The position numbers were made by a program, and so were the translations under genes. From Macrocystis pyrifera (Eukaryota; Sar; Phaeophyceae; Laminariales; Laminariaceae), in the NCBI GenBank assembly GCA_031763025.1, contig JASSKH010000029.1, positions 1,550,001 to 1,614,000 on the forward strand: a stretch of 64,000 nucleotides of DNA, given 5' to 3'. Positions 10,631-22,449 of this stretch are shown in pieces. The notes under the pieces are model-generated. The model saw only the letters and a list, made by a program, of their open reading frames with translations, ran no database searches and was not told where the DNA came from. Numbering within the stretch: position 1 is the first letter of the stretch; every line of letters begins with the position of its first letter.

Positions 10631-12780
10631 GATAGTACATGAGGATCATACTTTCACGCAGGGCCCCCGTTCATCAATGATCGCTGATACCATGTTGTGG
10701 GCCAGGTACACCGTGGGTGCCTACACCAACCAGCAGTACACGAGACGCGTTCTAAGATAGAGTTAGCACATATATTTCTGCTAAAAGTCTAAATGACGGG
10801 GCTCCTTAACCCAAAATCGTCGAAAGGCCAATAATCTCGTTTCGAAAAAAATGTATTTTTTTTTACTTACTTGGGCCATGGGATTATTCATCGGGATACA
10901 ATTTGATTTTGTGAAGTTCTATCGTAGAACACCTCGCGAACGAAAACAACGCACTGGCACTGATTTACTATGTCACGATACGAGTACAGGCCATACCAGC
11001 AGCGAGTAATACCCGTACGTATATTTTGCGAATCCGATTCATGTTCGTGGTGCGTGCTATGTACTGTGATGTACTCGAAACTGCGCCTCTCCTACGAAGA
11101 ACAGAATGTGTCGATAGTGTACGTACTTGAAGCTGTATGTGTTTGCAGCACAGAACAGCTGTCTGTGCCGGTGATGATGTCGTCATCGTGGGTAGCAAGA
11201 GCCTCAAACAGCTTCACATATACAGCAGTCAGGATGGTGGCGAACGAACAAGCGAAGAGGGATGCATTCACCCATACTCTTGTTTTTGGAAGAGTCGGTT
11301 CTTCATCCTTCCGCGTGCAGGTAGGTCGTAACAGGCGGCCAAAATTGCATATCGCACCGCAGCACAGCAGTACGTGCAGGAGAGAGATATACATATATAG
11401 CTGACCAGAGATAGCCAGCCCTCTTTGAAGACTGCCTCTCGGGCTGACAGATGGAATTCGTAGATACGCTGTTGGAGTCTTGGTGGTAGGGACCAGGCTT
11501 AGGTGGTATAATCCACTCGTACACATATTGTTCGTACGGACCAGGCATGTGGGAAATCGAGAAAGAATAGAATCTGCCACTGCTGTAAATAATCCTGTTC
11601 CATTTGACACACATGGTTGATTGATAGCTGGATTCGGAGATATCCACAAGTGGTCCCCAGAGATTTTTCCCGCGGATCCAAAAGGGTTTCGTTTCAGCTA
11701 AACAAATCGACATCAGCAGAAGTACACCATCAGTGGTTCTGCTGTGCTGACAAGGTACACAACAGACAGCAAAAGTACGAATAACGTACCACACAAACAC
11801 ACCTGTAGTAGTAGCAAGCACGGCACACAGCGAGGGGCCACCCACAAACGAAAGTCGGTGCGCGCTCGTGGCTTCGGCGTGCTCGTGTGGCTTCGGTATA
11901 TCTGTGTTGCGCTGGTTTTGTGGGTTTCGTTTTGTATGTATATATGTACGTTTTCGTGAGAGCCAAATATGTCTGAGTGGGTCTGTGTCGACAGAAACTC
12001 GGCGCGAAGAGGGTCGGCGCACGCTCTCGCTCGTGGAGGCAGTGTGGGCGTCGTAGGCGAAAAGCCAAATCTACTGTACCACGAAACGAGCACAAGGCGT
12101 CTGGTGGTTTTTGTTCGTCTTACTACAGTTACTACTACTGTACTCCTGCTGCTGTTCGTATGTATGTGGTACTGGTGGTGCTGTGTTTGTTTGGCTTTCT
12201 CTTGCGTTCGTGAGAAGATATACGCACAAAACCGTCGGCGTACTCGTGTAAGTGTACATGTATGTGTGCACTCTCTTGCTGTCAAGAAACCACAAGCGAG
12301 GAGAAGAGGTCGGTACACTCGCTCTCGCTAGTCTGTGGTGTGCACACGCACGTAGCGGAGGCGACTCAACATAGCACGGAAGCCGCAGGCTCCCTGTCTG
12401 TGCGCTACGACGAGTCGTTCGTATGATGACTGTGGGGGGGGGTGATTTCCTTCGCAAAATTTAAAAAATGCTACATTCAACAATAGTAGCTATAGAGTAG
12501 TATATACATACATCTTCTAAACACTGTGGGAGTATGAACAGCAGTTACTAACGACAAGAGAGAGATCCAATGGCAGTTACACAGGGCACAGCGAAGATGC
12601 GGATTAGAAAACAAAACCCGTCGTATGAGGCCATGGGTGGGCACAGCAACACACAGCAGCAAGCAACACCAGCAGCAGGATGCTGCAGCAGCAGCAAAGC
12701 TGATTGATGGAGCCACCATCACACACAGTTATCACGTCTCACCGGTTAACTTTGCAGTATTGCTTGGTGGTGTGTTTGGA

Positions 12781-12880
12781 CTTGTGAATGAGAGGGGGGG
12801 GGGGGGGGGTCATGCTCCTTCTCGAAACGATATAGGCTACAGAACTCCGGGGTACAGGGGGCGGCGGATATTTTATAGGT
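12781..12880 (+). repeat. 95-bp poly-G-containing dispersed repeat, copy 1
   Basis: The repeat runs from CTTGTGAATGAGAG through a G tract, then TCATGCTCCTTCTCG..., and ends CTCCGGGGTACAGG. Other copies lie at 21240-21320, 43476-43570 and 55763-55848 on this strand, and at 45488-45580 and 58983-59075 inverted. Two copies sit at the right-hand ends of A1 and A2, so the repeat marks duplication breakpoints. Confidence 0.75.
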
Positions 12881-12885
12881 CATAG

Positions 12886-13559
12886 CCCACAGCGTGCAGT
12901 TGCACTGCACGCGGATCCCAGTCAGGTACTGCAGACCAAGTTCAGGATTGGCCAAAAAGACGAGGCTATCCCGCCGCACGAGGTACTAGGTCGCAGGAAG
13001 TGCCCAATAAGAACATAATGCTCACGTTTTGGAGAACGCTAAGAAAATTGGGATAATAAAAACGGCTTGGAAGTGGCGAACCCGGTTGTTTGAAGATGGC
13101 GGCTCAATAATAAGAACCTCAGGCTTGCCCAGATTAGGTGTGTCTTGTTAGCCGACCCATGCTGTACTAACTCATCGCCACAACAGCATGTGGTCACAGG
13201 ACAGGCTCCAGTAACCCTGGTGATGACTATTAATTGGGCCCAGCCCAATCAAAATCGGCACCGGTATTATAAAAGCCCGATGAGTGTGTCTTCCGTATCA
13301 CGCAGCTTGTAAATATAGATGAGTTTGAACCACTCACTCGGTCGTACTCGCAGCTTCTTTACGGCATCAGAACAGATAGCTGCGCCCTTTCCCGTCAGGG
13401 TGGGGTTCACGTACGCCCATGTTCCGTCGAACCGTGTTCGTGTACCGAAACGACGCGGGAAGAGCTCAACCTAACGTGGCGGCAGAGACAAGGCAGGCAA
13501 GCTGCTCTCGTTGGTGCTTCCGGTGGAGGTGCGCTCAACGGCAGAGTCGACATGGGACG
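12886..13559. other. Spacer between A1 and the Helitron relic
   Basis: This is unique within the window. It contains TATTATAAAAGCCCG near 13265, a TATA-like string, but no exon I can support. A Helitron helicase region would be expected here if the neighbouring relic were complete, and I find none. Confidence 0.4.
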
Positions 13560-15768
13560 CCCACTACCGAAGGTCGCTCCACATGCCCGATTGGACGGAT
13601 TGGCCAAAGCCGGACTGCGGTAGGCGAAGATCACTCTGCCGGAGCTGCAGCACACTCACCCCCAAACCGGGCGGAGGAATGAACGGTGGATAGGTCACGT
13701 TAGCGACGTCCCTCCTGAAGGCGACCAATAGGACAGATCCACCTTGTTGCAGCTGTCGTCTACCGAATGCACGCCAACATTCTAAGGGACCGTCCTCCAC
13801 AGCGTTCGCTAGGCCATTTTCATCGTAGGGCAGGCCGTCGTCAACGCGGACTTCGTGTACTTGGCGAGGAAGAGGCTGGTGTGATACCATTCGCGCAAAC
13901 CCAGGCAGGGACGATACCACGACCGCTGATCCACATAATAACACGCAATCAGTGGTAGGCATCTCTCGCCAGAACCTGTAGAATACTTCCGTGTGTGGCG
14001 GATAATATCGTCGACGCAAGAGCGGTGAAAAGTGTGTCCACAAGACTGCTCGACCGTGCCGTTAGGTGACAAGTGTTCTTCAGTTGACATGACTTGATTG
14101 CAAATAACACGGCCTACGTATTTGGCAAGGGCAGCGTGTTTTTCAAGACTCGTGCCGAGGTCTTCCGGGAGCTGATTGCGGCTGCGTCCATATACCCAAA
14201 CCAGGAGATGTGCGTGTAGAGTGAGCCTGAATTAATTTCTCCTCCGTCATGCCCATGTATACTTTGGCATCTTCCCCAGGGCTCTACCGTCACCGTTAGA
14301 AGCGCCCACTCTCAGCACATGGTCGAAAACCGCTTGACTTAGCAGTTTCGCGAAAGAATGTTACCGATGCAACAGGGTCGTCCGCAACGGTTCTTAGCCG
14401 CGTCACATAATCGGACATCAGTTAGTTCGTGGCATGTCGATGAAAAATCTATGTCATGGCCGCCGTAGTTCATGTCGAGTGGAAGGATTATTCGTCAGCT
14501 TCAAAAACGGATCGCCTAGTGGCATCAGCATTGATATAGCTTCAGTTCGTGTTTGGTTTTCCCATCACCCGTCAACGTATAGAACCAGGCGAGCTAGCCT
14601 GCAGAGTTCTCAAAAACATAAATGTTTTGGCATTCACTGGAGGCGGTGCGTATACATTTTCCCTGCTGAGGGGGTCTGCCGCCATCGACGTGAGATCTCT
14701 GCTCTTCACCTGTGCAGTTTTTTCGGCCACATCCCCGGACATTTTCCCGCGTGGTTTGAACTGCATATTGGATAGAGATTCGTGGCTGAAAATGATGGCG
14801 GCAGCGCAGAAAAGAATAACCCTGTCGTTCCGTCAAGACGAGTCGCGACGGTTGAGCAAAATCCGGACCCATTTCACGAATGAAACACTTCTTTGACGAG
14901 TTGTGTCAAGCGGTTCTCCACAACTGGAACAGGTGACCGAACGCCCCCTTCAAAGCATTATTATTGCGAAAGTCAGAAAGAATATCGTAGTTACTACAAG
15001 AGCATTCTCCGCCCCTTCAGGTGGCGGCCTTCCTTGAGACAGAGAAGAATGAGATGCTGCCACGGCATTGAGATCGAGATTGTGCCCCAGTTTTCGTAGC
15101 ACACTCGGACTTTGTCGCGAAGACGTCGCAGCGTCTTCCCCAGAGTCAACGACGGCATATGTGTCAATACTGTAGGCTTTTCCATCTTCTGCCGTAACTT
15201 CCTCTACTATCATCATATCGTCCGCCGTCGCGATATCGCCGTTGGCCTCGGCCATAGCAATGTCGTCTTCACGCCTATCGTTCGCATACGACTGCGATTC
15301 TCTTCCTCTTACGTTGTAAAGAGATTCTGGTGTTAACACTGTCTTTAAAACTTCCTCAGGAACGCTTCCGTCACATCGATAAGTATCGAAGTTAGACTGA
15401 CTGAACGCAGCTTCACGTGCGAGCTGAAACTCGCAGACGAAATTATTTCCGTCCTTCATATTATATTGAATGAGGTCACCCACGACGGTCTGTCGAGCTC
15501 CGATTAAGCGCTTAAGCTGGGACGCCGTTGGCTTGTGCTTTCCCGCGAGTATTATTGTGAACGTATCCAATAAACCGGTCGCAGCCATAGGCAACTCAGT
15601 CGCAACGGACGACGAATCGTTCGCGTAGAAACTAATGTCTGGCGGATAGATCGTTGGGAGGAACCAGATATGTTTATAGCCTTCCTTAATCGTTCGCGTA
15701 GAAACTAATGTCTGGCGAAGAGATCGTTGGGCGAGATCAGATATGGTTATAACCTTCCTTGATTCCAA
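13560..15768 (-). pseudogene. Decayed Helitron Rep protein (rolling-circle transposon)
   Basis: Read on the minus strand, pieces in different frames follow the order of a Helitron Rep. The frame 15768-14950 includes KPTASQLKRLIGARQTVVGD and GSVPEEVLKTVL, resembling the region that precedes Rep in Helitron proteins. A frame near 14766-14572 then resembles the helitron-like N domain (KTFMFLRTLQASSPGSIR, then LMPLGDPFLKLTNNPS after a stop and frameshift). Next comes TLHAHLLVW, the HUH motif for DNA cleavage in Rep, with the two His at about 14208-14216. A Cys/His segment (CGHTFHRSC) follows. Stops and frameshifts separate the pieces and no PIF1-type helicase is visible, so the element is dead and truncated. 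Helitrons move by rolling-circle transposition; the assignment rests on motif order, not on a database search. Confidence 0.7.
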
Positions 15769-17047
15769 CGCGACAACATGTCCCTTGACGCGAACGGGAA
15801 AATCAGCAGTCTACAGTAACTGTCGTATCCTGGAGATGGTCTGGTAACTTTCCAACCCAAACTCCGTTCGCTAACGGAGCCTTCGGAATCTTGTTTGACT
15901 ACAGGGACGTGCAACTTGCCCGGGTCTGATTCGTCGAACCCGTGCACACTGAGAACTAAGCCATCGAGGACACCGTCAGCATCATGTGGATAATTGCGAA
16001 ATCCCGATATTTACTCGATCATGCCTTTGAAGACAACCTACTGTCGCTTTGAGGAGATCTTTGTGAGGTAATCCACACGGCGTCAACATGTGTTGTTCCG
16101 TAACACGGGTTCTCCTGCCGCATACACCGCAGGCAAACCTGTACGCAGAGAACGGGTTAATATGATTGAGTGTTACCGTCAGATATGCGTTGTTCTGTTT
16201 AAATTACAACGAGAAAGATATACCTTTCGAGCTGCGCTACAGTAAACACAACTCACCGTTTATTGCCCAAAAACATGGGTTTATTAAAGGAATAGATGGC
16301 CCCCAAGAGAATTTCGGGTAGAAGCGGGCACGCTAATTCGACGCTGTCTCTGCACCGTTGTTGACCTAGCGGGGTGTGGATAGCAGCAATTGGTCGTGAT
16401 GGTATAAAAACTGGACAGGATCGTGCCGAACGACGAACCCGCGCTCGCGAAGGACTGGGGTTTGCTGTACAGTACCTGTGCAGCTACAACAGCGCAAAGC
16501 AACCTTGCACCAAGCAATTAAGAAACAGAACGTCGCCAACTCACTGACCAATACTTTATCACTAATTTTTTCTGACTCTTTCAAGTCTACCTTTAAGTCA
16601 GCCTTGTCTTTGATTTTATTTTGCAGCAAAGTGTCGGGAACGCTTTCGAATTTGCACAAACGCCCGGTCTACCTGTCGGCAGTTGTCAAAGCTGGAGTCG
16701 TAGTCCTCCTACCTCATATCTGACCTCCTTGGTTGACGTCGTAGACGCATCTACTAATCTCCACGGCGGCAAGCTCTCGGCCACTGCTACTATATAGTAA
16801 CTGCTGCTACCGCTGGCGCTTCTGCTACAAGCCGTGCGCTCATCAGAGTGTGTGCTGTTGTGGGGGGGGGGGGTCCTATCTGTCGTACCAGGTATATCCT
16901 TGGCGACAAGTACAACGCATGGACGGGAGATATGACTTAGGGCAGGTGTACCCGTGGTCATCTCTGTCCACTGTGTGATGTGCGTCCGCCGTCACCTGGG
17001 ACACCATGGTTGCTAAAAATTCTCCAACCGTGCCTGTTTTTATGTAT
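15769..17047. other. No supported gene; short ORF on minus strand
   Basis: A minus-strand frame at 16659-16366 (97 codons, Lys/Asp-rich start, then Cys-rich) has no recognised domain and no second copy here to test it. A T(G)10 tract lies at about 16860. Nothing else can be supported. Confidence 0.35.
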
Positions 17048-17190
17048 ATACGAGGCGTATTACGCAGCTTGCAAAGTTGAGTATCAACTATGTCATCAGT
17101 CGAACTCACAGCTGACGTATTTCAAAATTTATATAAGTTTCTTTTATGAAATACGTCAGCTGTGACTTCGACTGATTAATTTATATATTA
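17048..17190 (+). mobile_element. 85-bp retroposon-like repeat with inverted extension, copy 1
   Basis: The plus strand reads GTATTACGCAGCTTGCAAAG ... CACAGCTGACGTATTTCA ... and then a second inverted arm TGAAATACGTCAGCTGTG, giving an 18-bp hairpin at about 17107-17165. Single-arm versions occur inverted at 43578-43668 and 61662-61741. This copy therefore looks like two elements in opposite orientation or a snap-back product. Confidence 0.65.
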
Positions 17191-18177
17191 ATAGTTGCTC
17201 CCGACGGTTGGTGTCACGTCTGTGTTATCCAAACAAAGAACCGTCGTAGGAGTACGCCCTGAAAAACTACATCTATCTCATATGATACCATAGATCAGAC
17301 GCCTTTTTGTTGCTGTTTGTTGCCGTTTTCGCTATAATAAAAAAAACGCGTGCTGCATAGGATTGAACAAAAGGCGAGACCCATGCCAGGGGGAGGGAGT
17401 CGATAAAAACAGAAAACATTTTCAGTACCACAAAACAGACTGGGGTATACGGGCGGTATCAACATAGCTTGATGTCCTGCCCTTTCGTACCTTTGTCTTA
17501 AGAGAAACGCCCGACGTTCTCGTCTCAGCTGCGACCTGATCTGCAGGCTTAGCGTTGGTCGGCGAGCATGGCTCGAGATGATCGCCGCCTACCAAGAAAA
17601 AATATCTTAGGTAGGTATACAATTCGGCGGGCTAAGCGTTGACCACTACAAATGCATTACGAGGCTCTTACACCAACAATGAACAATCAGAGGGTACGGC
17701 TGGATTGGTTTGTAAGCACGGCAGTAGTGCAGCAGCAAAGCAGTAGTACTAATAATCGTAGCGAGCGCGATCATAGAACTAGTTACTGTTTTAGTACATA
17801 TATCGTCTTTTTTGCCCCTCTGCTGCTGATTATTATATTGGCAATACACCAATGCGATGAGCAGCACGCAGCGATCTACAGCGCGGAGGCCCGCATCTGT
17901 ACACAACACAGCAACGGGCCCGACAAAGCGGAGCAGCAGTTGAGACAAACTAACGCGCCGAGGATACCCGTAACTACTACCATACACCGCGACGTACAGC
18001 ATGCCCAATGGCCTGTTGATGATGTTGCAACGCTCGAAAATATGGGATGTCATGATTCAGCAGTCACGAGACGGCACTTTCATACCTTGACTGTTGATAG
18101 ACGGCTACTCGTACGATAGTTTTTTTCGTTATTCGTCGTTGCTACTATTATTAATACTATTAATACTACTACTACTA
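17191..18177. other. No supported gene
   Basis: Both strands have open frames of about 135-155 codons between 17646 and 18119, but they overlap and resemble nothing known. A TAC/TTA-rich stretch at 18140-18177 leads into the MITE. No RNA gene seen. Confidence 0.35.
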
Positions 18178-18289
18178 GTACGGGGGGTACATAGTTAATA
18201 GGACCTATGGTATACATAAAAAACAATATATTTACCTATTTTTACTATTAGTAACAAAATTTGGTCCCGTTAACTATGGACCCCCGTAA
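18178..18289. mobile_element. 105-bp-family MITE with TA duplication
   Basis: Ends are GTACGGGGGGTACATAG and CTATGGACCCCCGTAA, with TA on both sides (18176-18177 and 18290-18291). The interior carries the family strings GGACC...ACATAAAAAACA and its inverted GGTCC. Confidence 0.85.
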
Positions 18290-18652
18290 TAACGTTTTTT
18301 ACCGTGGGTACCAGCTCTACCTGCAGCCTGGTAATCGATGAATATATCGAGCGGCGTAATTTGTACCGTATGATTTGTTTATGTTTGGCGTTACATTTCG
18401 GTTGGACCGCACACCTGTGTGAGTCTGATATGTGACTCCGAGTACGATCCTTGGTCGTCCGCTCTCGGTTTCTCGATTTGTTTCTCCCACGGTATTCGCG
18501 TACTCGTGTATGTAGTGTTAATATCTATACTTGTACAGACAGTATGCGTTTTTTTGCAACAAATAAACGTGACGTGTGAAGATACGCGGCAGCTACGACA
18601 CTAGCACGACTAGGCAGTTACTGTACTGGATCGCGACGAAAACTGTTAGTTA

Positions 18653-18731
18653 CCACTCTGTCCCAAAATATAAGGGACGTTTGGATTGAATAATTGTGTG
18701 CTAACGGTCCTTATATTTCGGTTCAGAGTGG
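18653..18731. mobile_element. Stowaway-like 79-bp MITE
   Basis: Left end CCACTCTGTCCCAAAATATA and inverted right end TATATTTCGGTTCAGAGTGG (written on the plus strand) form an imperfect stem of about 26 bp. TA lies on both sides (18651-18652, 18732-18733). TA duplications and such ends are hallmarks of Tc1/mariner-derived MITEs. Only one copy is seen here. Confidence 0.75.
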
Positions 18732-19337
18732 TACTATATATGGTGGTGGTGGGTGGTGCCGTATCTCTCTGTCGCGACAAAACCCCAAAAGTACCAATAG
18801 CTACCAGGTCTCGGCCAGTTGTCTGCGGCGACAGCAGCTACTTGTTGTGGTGTGGTGTTGCTGTCTCTCTCTAGAGAGTTTGTCGCTTATTATATACCTG
18901 CCGTCGCGACAACCGTAGAAGAAGCGATCGCGGCCAAAGCTCTCGGCGGCTAATTAAGTTCACTCAGCAGCAGAAGCGGCAGCAGCGGCCGCGGGTGTCC
19001 TGACTGAGGTGTACGTAAGACAGATGCTGACCTCCTTTGACAATACTGACCTGGATGCAGATTGAAAGAGTCAGAAAAAATTACTTGTAGAAAGTAAGGT
19101 CTGTGAAATCCTGGCGACGTTCTGTTTCTCAACTACTTGGCTACAACATGACTTTGACAGTTGATTAGGCCATAGATCCAAATTCTGGTTCACTTGGATA
19201 AAGTGGGAAATTCTAGGGAGGGGATGGTTAAAAATAGATGGAATTAGACTTGAAAATAGTGAACAAAAGGAGGGGATTTGAGGATCGTTGATGTTTATTG
19301 GTTGACAACCCAGGGACTACGTCACTGCGAACAACAA

Positions 19338-20105
19338 TTATAAAAAAATGAATGTTGGTTCACAGCATAGCAGTGAAGGAGAAAAGAGCAAGCGCGACCC
19401 AAAAGTACGAAAAAATAGTCGACCTCCTATCCACAGCGCTCGAGGAAAAGTCACTTTTTTATTATTATACCTCATTTCTCCAACGATGAGAGCCGTCACA
19501 CACATACATATATATATATATATGCGTACCAGGTAGCAGTTATAAACCAACCATTTTTATGGACAGCGGGTTTTTGGTAGATGCTTCTTAGGGAGTGGTT
19601 AAGGAGGGGAGTGGACGGTTTGTGGTGGGCGAGATTGAGGGATGTTGGTTGACATGTGGTAGTCTTCATGTGCGTCACATCGGTTTTGATTTGTCGAATG
19701 ATACTGCTGCTGCGCTTTCGTTCTGGAGAGCTCTTCACTTTCTTCTGTTCCTCGGTCTTTTTTTATAGAGCAACAACATTATACACATTGTCGGATGGCA
19801 AAAGTATAATAATAATATATACATTCCAGGTATACACAAATAAAGATGCCGTGCCTTGCAAAGCGTCTTCATACACATAAAACAAATACTCAGGTATATA
19901 TAGTCAAACAACTCAACAGGTCTGATACCGCGTGTTGTCCTGAAAAAATCGCCTCGACAATAATAGTAATCTACGGGTGCCGCGACGTGAAGGGCTAGCC
20001 TCCCGCAAATAAAAAAAATGAAACCTACACCTATTTCTATCATATATGCCGAGATTTCGAAGCGGTACAGACTATATATACTACTCTCCTCATGAATAAT
20101 GATGC
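19338..20105 (+). repeat. Partial copy of duplication C (C0)
   Basis: It starts near GAATGTTGGTTCACAGCATA and matches 43685-44430, and also 55867-56040 plus 57352-57890. Similarity ends near 20100. It holds no exon I can support, only open frames in simple sequence. Confidence 0.8.
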
Positions 20106-21239
20106 AGGATCACGACAATAAATGCTCCGCACCAGCAGGACACAATGCGACGTTGGCTTGAGGGCTCCGATACTTCCTGTCCGTGCTTTGTTTCGCCTTG
20201 TTGCTGCGAGGAATCACTTGCGGAAGAAGTAGGTATGCATGCGCTCTCGGCCTCGGCACGCTCGTGCGTTCGGCATACACATCGTGCGGAGGAGACACCC
20301 CTAGAACAGAGAGCGCGCAGGAATTCTCGGCCAATTGCCTTTGTCGGTCTTTCGCGCGTGTCATATATAGTTACATTGTGCTCATTTGCTGTACGTACAT
20401 GTCTTTCGTGAGAGGCGACAGATCCAAAATGTTATGTTATGTCATCGCACTATACGAATCCCGTCATTCTTTTTCTACAACCCACACCATTTCTCGTCGA
20501 GAGGAGCCCATCGTGGACATGATCGGGACACGCTCTCGCTCGTGGATGCCGTGTGCACATACCTAGCACGAAGCGTGCAAGATGGCTTGGTCTCTGTTAC
20601 TATCCCTCCTTCTGCTGTTCTGGCAACACTGCTGTTGTTGTTGTTGATACTGCTGTGTGTATGATAGAGGTTCCCACAATTTCGCGAAATAACAGACTTT
20701 CCGCGTTTATTTGCACAACGTACACCCTGGGTCATCTTCTTGTCGAGAGACCACGCGCGGAGAAAAAATCGGTAAGCTCGCTCGTGGGTTCGGGGTGCAC
20801 GCACGTGTTAGAGAGACAACGAGCAGCACGAAACGAGCAGACTCCGGTATGCTGCGTCTCCTTCCCGCTGTCCGCGCGTGCTTTGGGAGTTTTTCGTCCT
20901 TAGAGCATTCCTATACCAGGTATAAAAGTGTACGACATCCGTCTGTGGGTATATATATATATGTACGAGTACATACGAACAAACAACTTGTTATTTGATA
21001 CGTGCAATATACAGTCGATGACAGATGCAAGGGGTACGGACAAAATGAGAAAAACTCGAGGCAGAAGTAGATCTTACCCTACCACAAAAGCCATCACACT
21101 GAGCCTTCACTCCCTGGCTCACCTGTTGCAGTACCGGCTGGTCTCTCTTCCTCCAACGACTTGTTGCGGTGTCCTCGAACTTATGGAGAGGATTTGTTGG
21201 TCGGGACACCACGACGTGCTGTTTGTTGTCGTTGTGGTT
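20106..21239. repeat. Diverged relative of the right part of duplication A
   Basis: Strings such as CGCTCTCGCTCGTGGA at 20530 also occur in A1 near 12024 and A2 near 42558, and the order leading to the poly-G repeat at 21240 is similar. This looks like an older, more diverged copy. Long open frames here overlap on both strands and are not conserved. Confidence 0.45.
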
Positions 21240-21320
21240 TGACTTGTGAACAACAGGGGGGGGGGCGGGTCGTGATTGTTCCTCTCAGAATGCCGCAAAC
21301 TACACAACTCCGGGGTACGG
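21240..21320 (+). repeat. 95-bp poly-G-containing dispersed repeat, copy 2
   Basis: GACTTGTGAACAACAGGGGG ... ACACAACTCCGGGGTAC, more diverged in the middle than the copies at 43476 and 55763. Confidence 0.65.
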
Positions 21321-21503
21321 GACGAGACGGCTCTTGCGCATCGAAAAATCGGTTACCACTCCTACGAGTAGGGTCGTGCATACCATGATACTAAATACTA
21401 AATACCAGGTGCAGAAAAATAGCAAGTAAAATACGACAAAAAGACCTCTGCACAAACAACGCTCGGAGAAAATGTCACACGTATTCTTCCTTTTATTAGC
21501 ACT

Positions 21504-21566
21504 GCAGTCCCGTTTAGGGGACAAACCGCTCAAACTACAAGTAGTTTGTCTCCTAAACGGGACTGC
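21504..21566. mobile_element. 63-bp hairpin with CAGTCCCGTTT ends
   Basis: The left arm GCAGTCCCGTTTAGGGGACA and the right arm are near-perfect complements over about 23 bases around a loop of about 15 bases. A degenerate relative is at 53703-53772. Such ends are common among Tc1/mariner-type MITEs; no autonomous partner is visible. Confidence 0.75.
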
Positions 21567-21569
21567 ACT

Positions 21570-22310
21570 CCTATGAGGGTTGCCGGATCGGTATCTATAC
21601 AACAACAGAGGTGGTATCTTCATGCAAACTGCTATTAATAATTGTAGTAGTACAAATAAATTATACTCTTCGAGCCGAACAACGGCAGCATCAGTAATAG
21701 TCGATAAAGTCATCAAATTAACTACCAGGGTATGAAGCGATCGCCCTCACCGATGACTTGAGTGTGAACCGCGGGGCAGATTACGTTCGCACCGGCACGT
21801 AAAGAACCCGCTTGTCCTGTTTTTGTTTTTAGTTGCTTGTCGTGGCGACTGCTCAACAGGAGATAACAGAGAGTGCATGCCACCCATCGAGATATTGGTT
21901 CTCAAACGGCACCAAGTACTGTACAGTAACTGTCGAAAAGCCCTGTTTCAGCGTGGGTAATGTATAGATAGGCACAAGTCGGTGCAAGTCAACGACGGGA
22001 GAAGGTGGTGCATAGTACTAAACGCTTATCGGGATAGAAATGCAAGGCACACATTGCAGTCTGGGGGGGGGGGGGGGGGGGCTACTATGTGACCCCGGAT
22101 CTAAGAGTCTCGACTAGGAGGGAGAGAAAAAGACGGACGAAGATAATATATGGGATGGGCACGAACTGTTTCTGGCAAGCCTTGGACAGATAGAGTAGTG
22201 TGCATCGGAGGTCATATTAACACCTGGGAGGTAGGATTCAGGTTGGTAGACTGTTCAGGTATGTTGGTTCCTGTTGGGATCGGGGTACGGGCAAAGACCC
22301 AACCCAACCA
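21570..22310. other. No supported gene; poly-G tract
   Basis: A 19-base G tract at 22063-22081 is the only notable feature. Open frames are short and unconserved. Confidence 0.4.
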
Positions 22311-22311
22311 C

Positions 22312-22345
22312 TGACTCTAACCCTAACCCAAACCCTACCCCCAAA
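22312..22345 (+). repeat. Interstitial telomere-like tract
   Basis: CTAACCCTAACCCAAACCCTACCC is a short, degenerate run of the CCCTAA type. A G-rich counterpart lies at 48413-48465. They may mark old chromosome-end material or break repair, but such short tracts also arise by chance. Confidence 0.4.
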
Positions 22346-22449
22346 CGGGACAAAACTAGCTGTAAACGCGGCTGCGCCCGTTGGCATTGAACAAGAAATT
22401 CCTCGACTGATTGCGGGCGGCGATTCCGAAGTGCCGAGTGCATCCAATA

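Larger units (their letters stand above)
594..12885 (+). repeat. Segmental duplication A, copy 1 (A1)
   Basis: The segment matches 30289-43568 in the same orientation nearly throughout, with scattered substitutions and length changes in simple repeats. Landmarks occur in the same order in both copies: the 93-codon ORF, the acidic minus-strand exon, the cysteine-rich gene, the ACCCG array, the GATCTATCTGTAGAT minisatellite and four MITEs. Both copies end just after the same 95-bp poly-G repeat (ending CTCCGGGGTACAGG, then GATATTTTATA). A1 differs by a deletion of about 870 bp that removes distal cysteine modules, an expanded minisatellite, an expanded TAC tract and longer G runs. It lacks two insertions found in A2. 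The regions 594-1984, 2300-4080, 5330-5860 and 10640-12780 hold no exon I can support. Confidence 0.9.

Noticed and set aside
11303..12318. Overlapping 200-240-codon minus-strand frames in A1
   Set aside because: The A2 counterparts change frame repeatedly through small indels.
17048..17190. Hammerhead ribozyme
   Set aside because: CTGATGAC and a stem II hairpin (AGTTGA-TAC-TCAACT) are present on the minus strand, but the GAAA core is missing and other copies read CTGATTAA.
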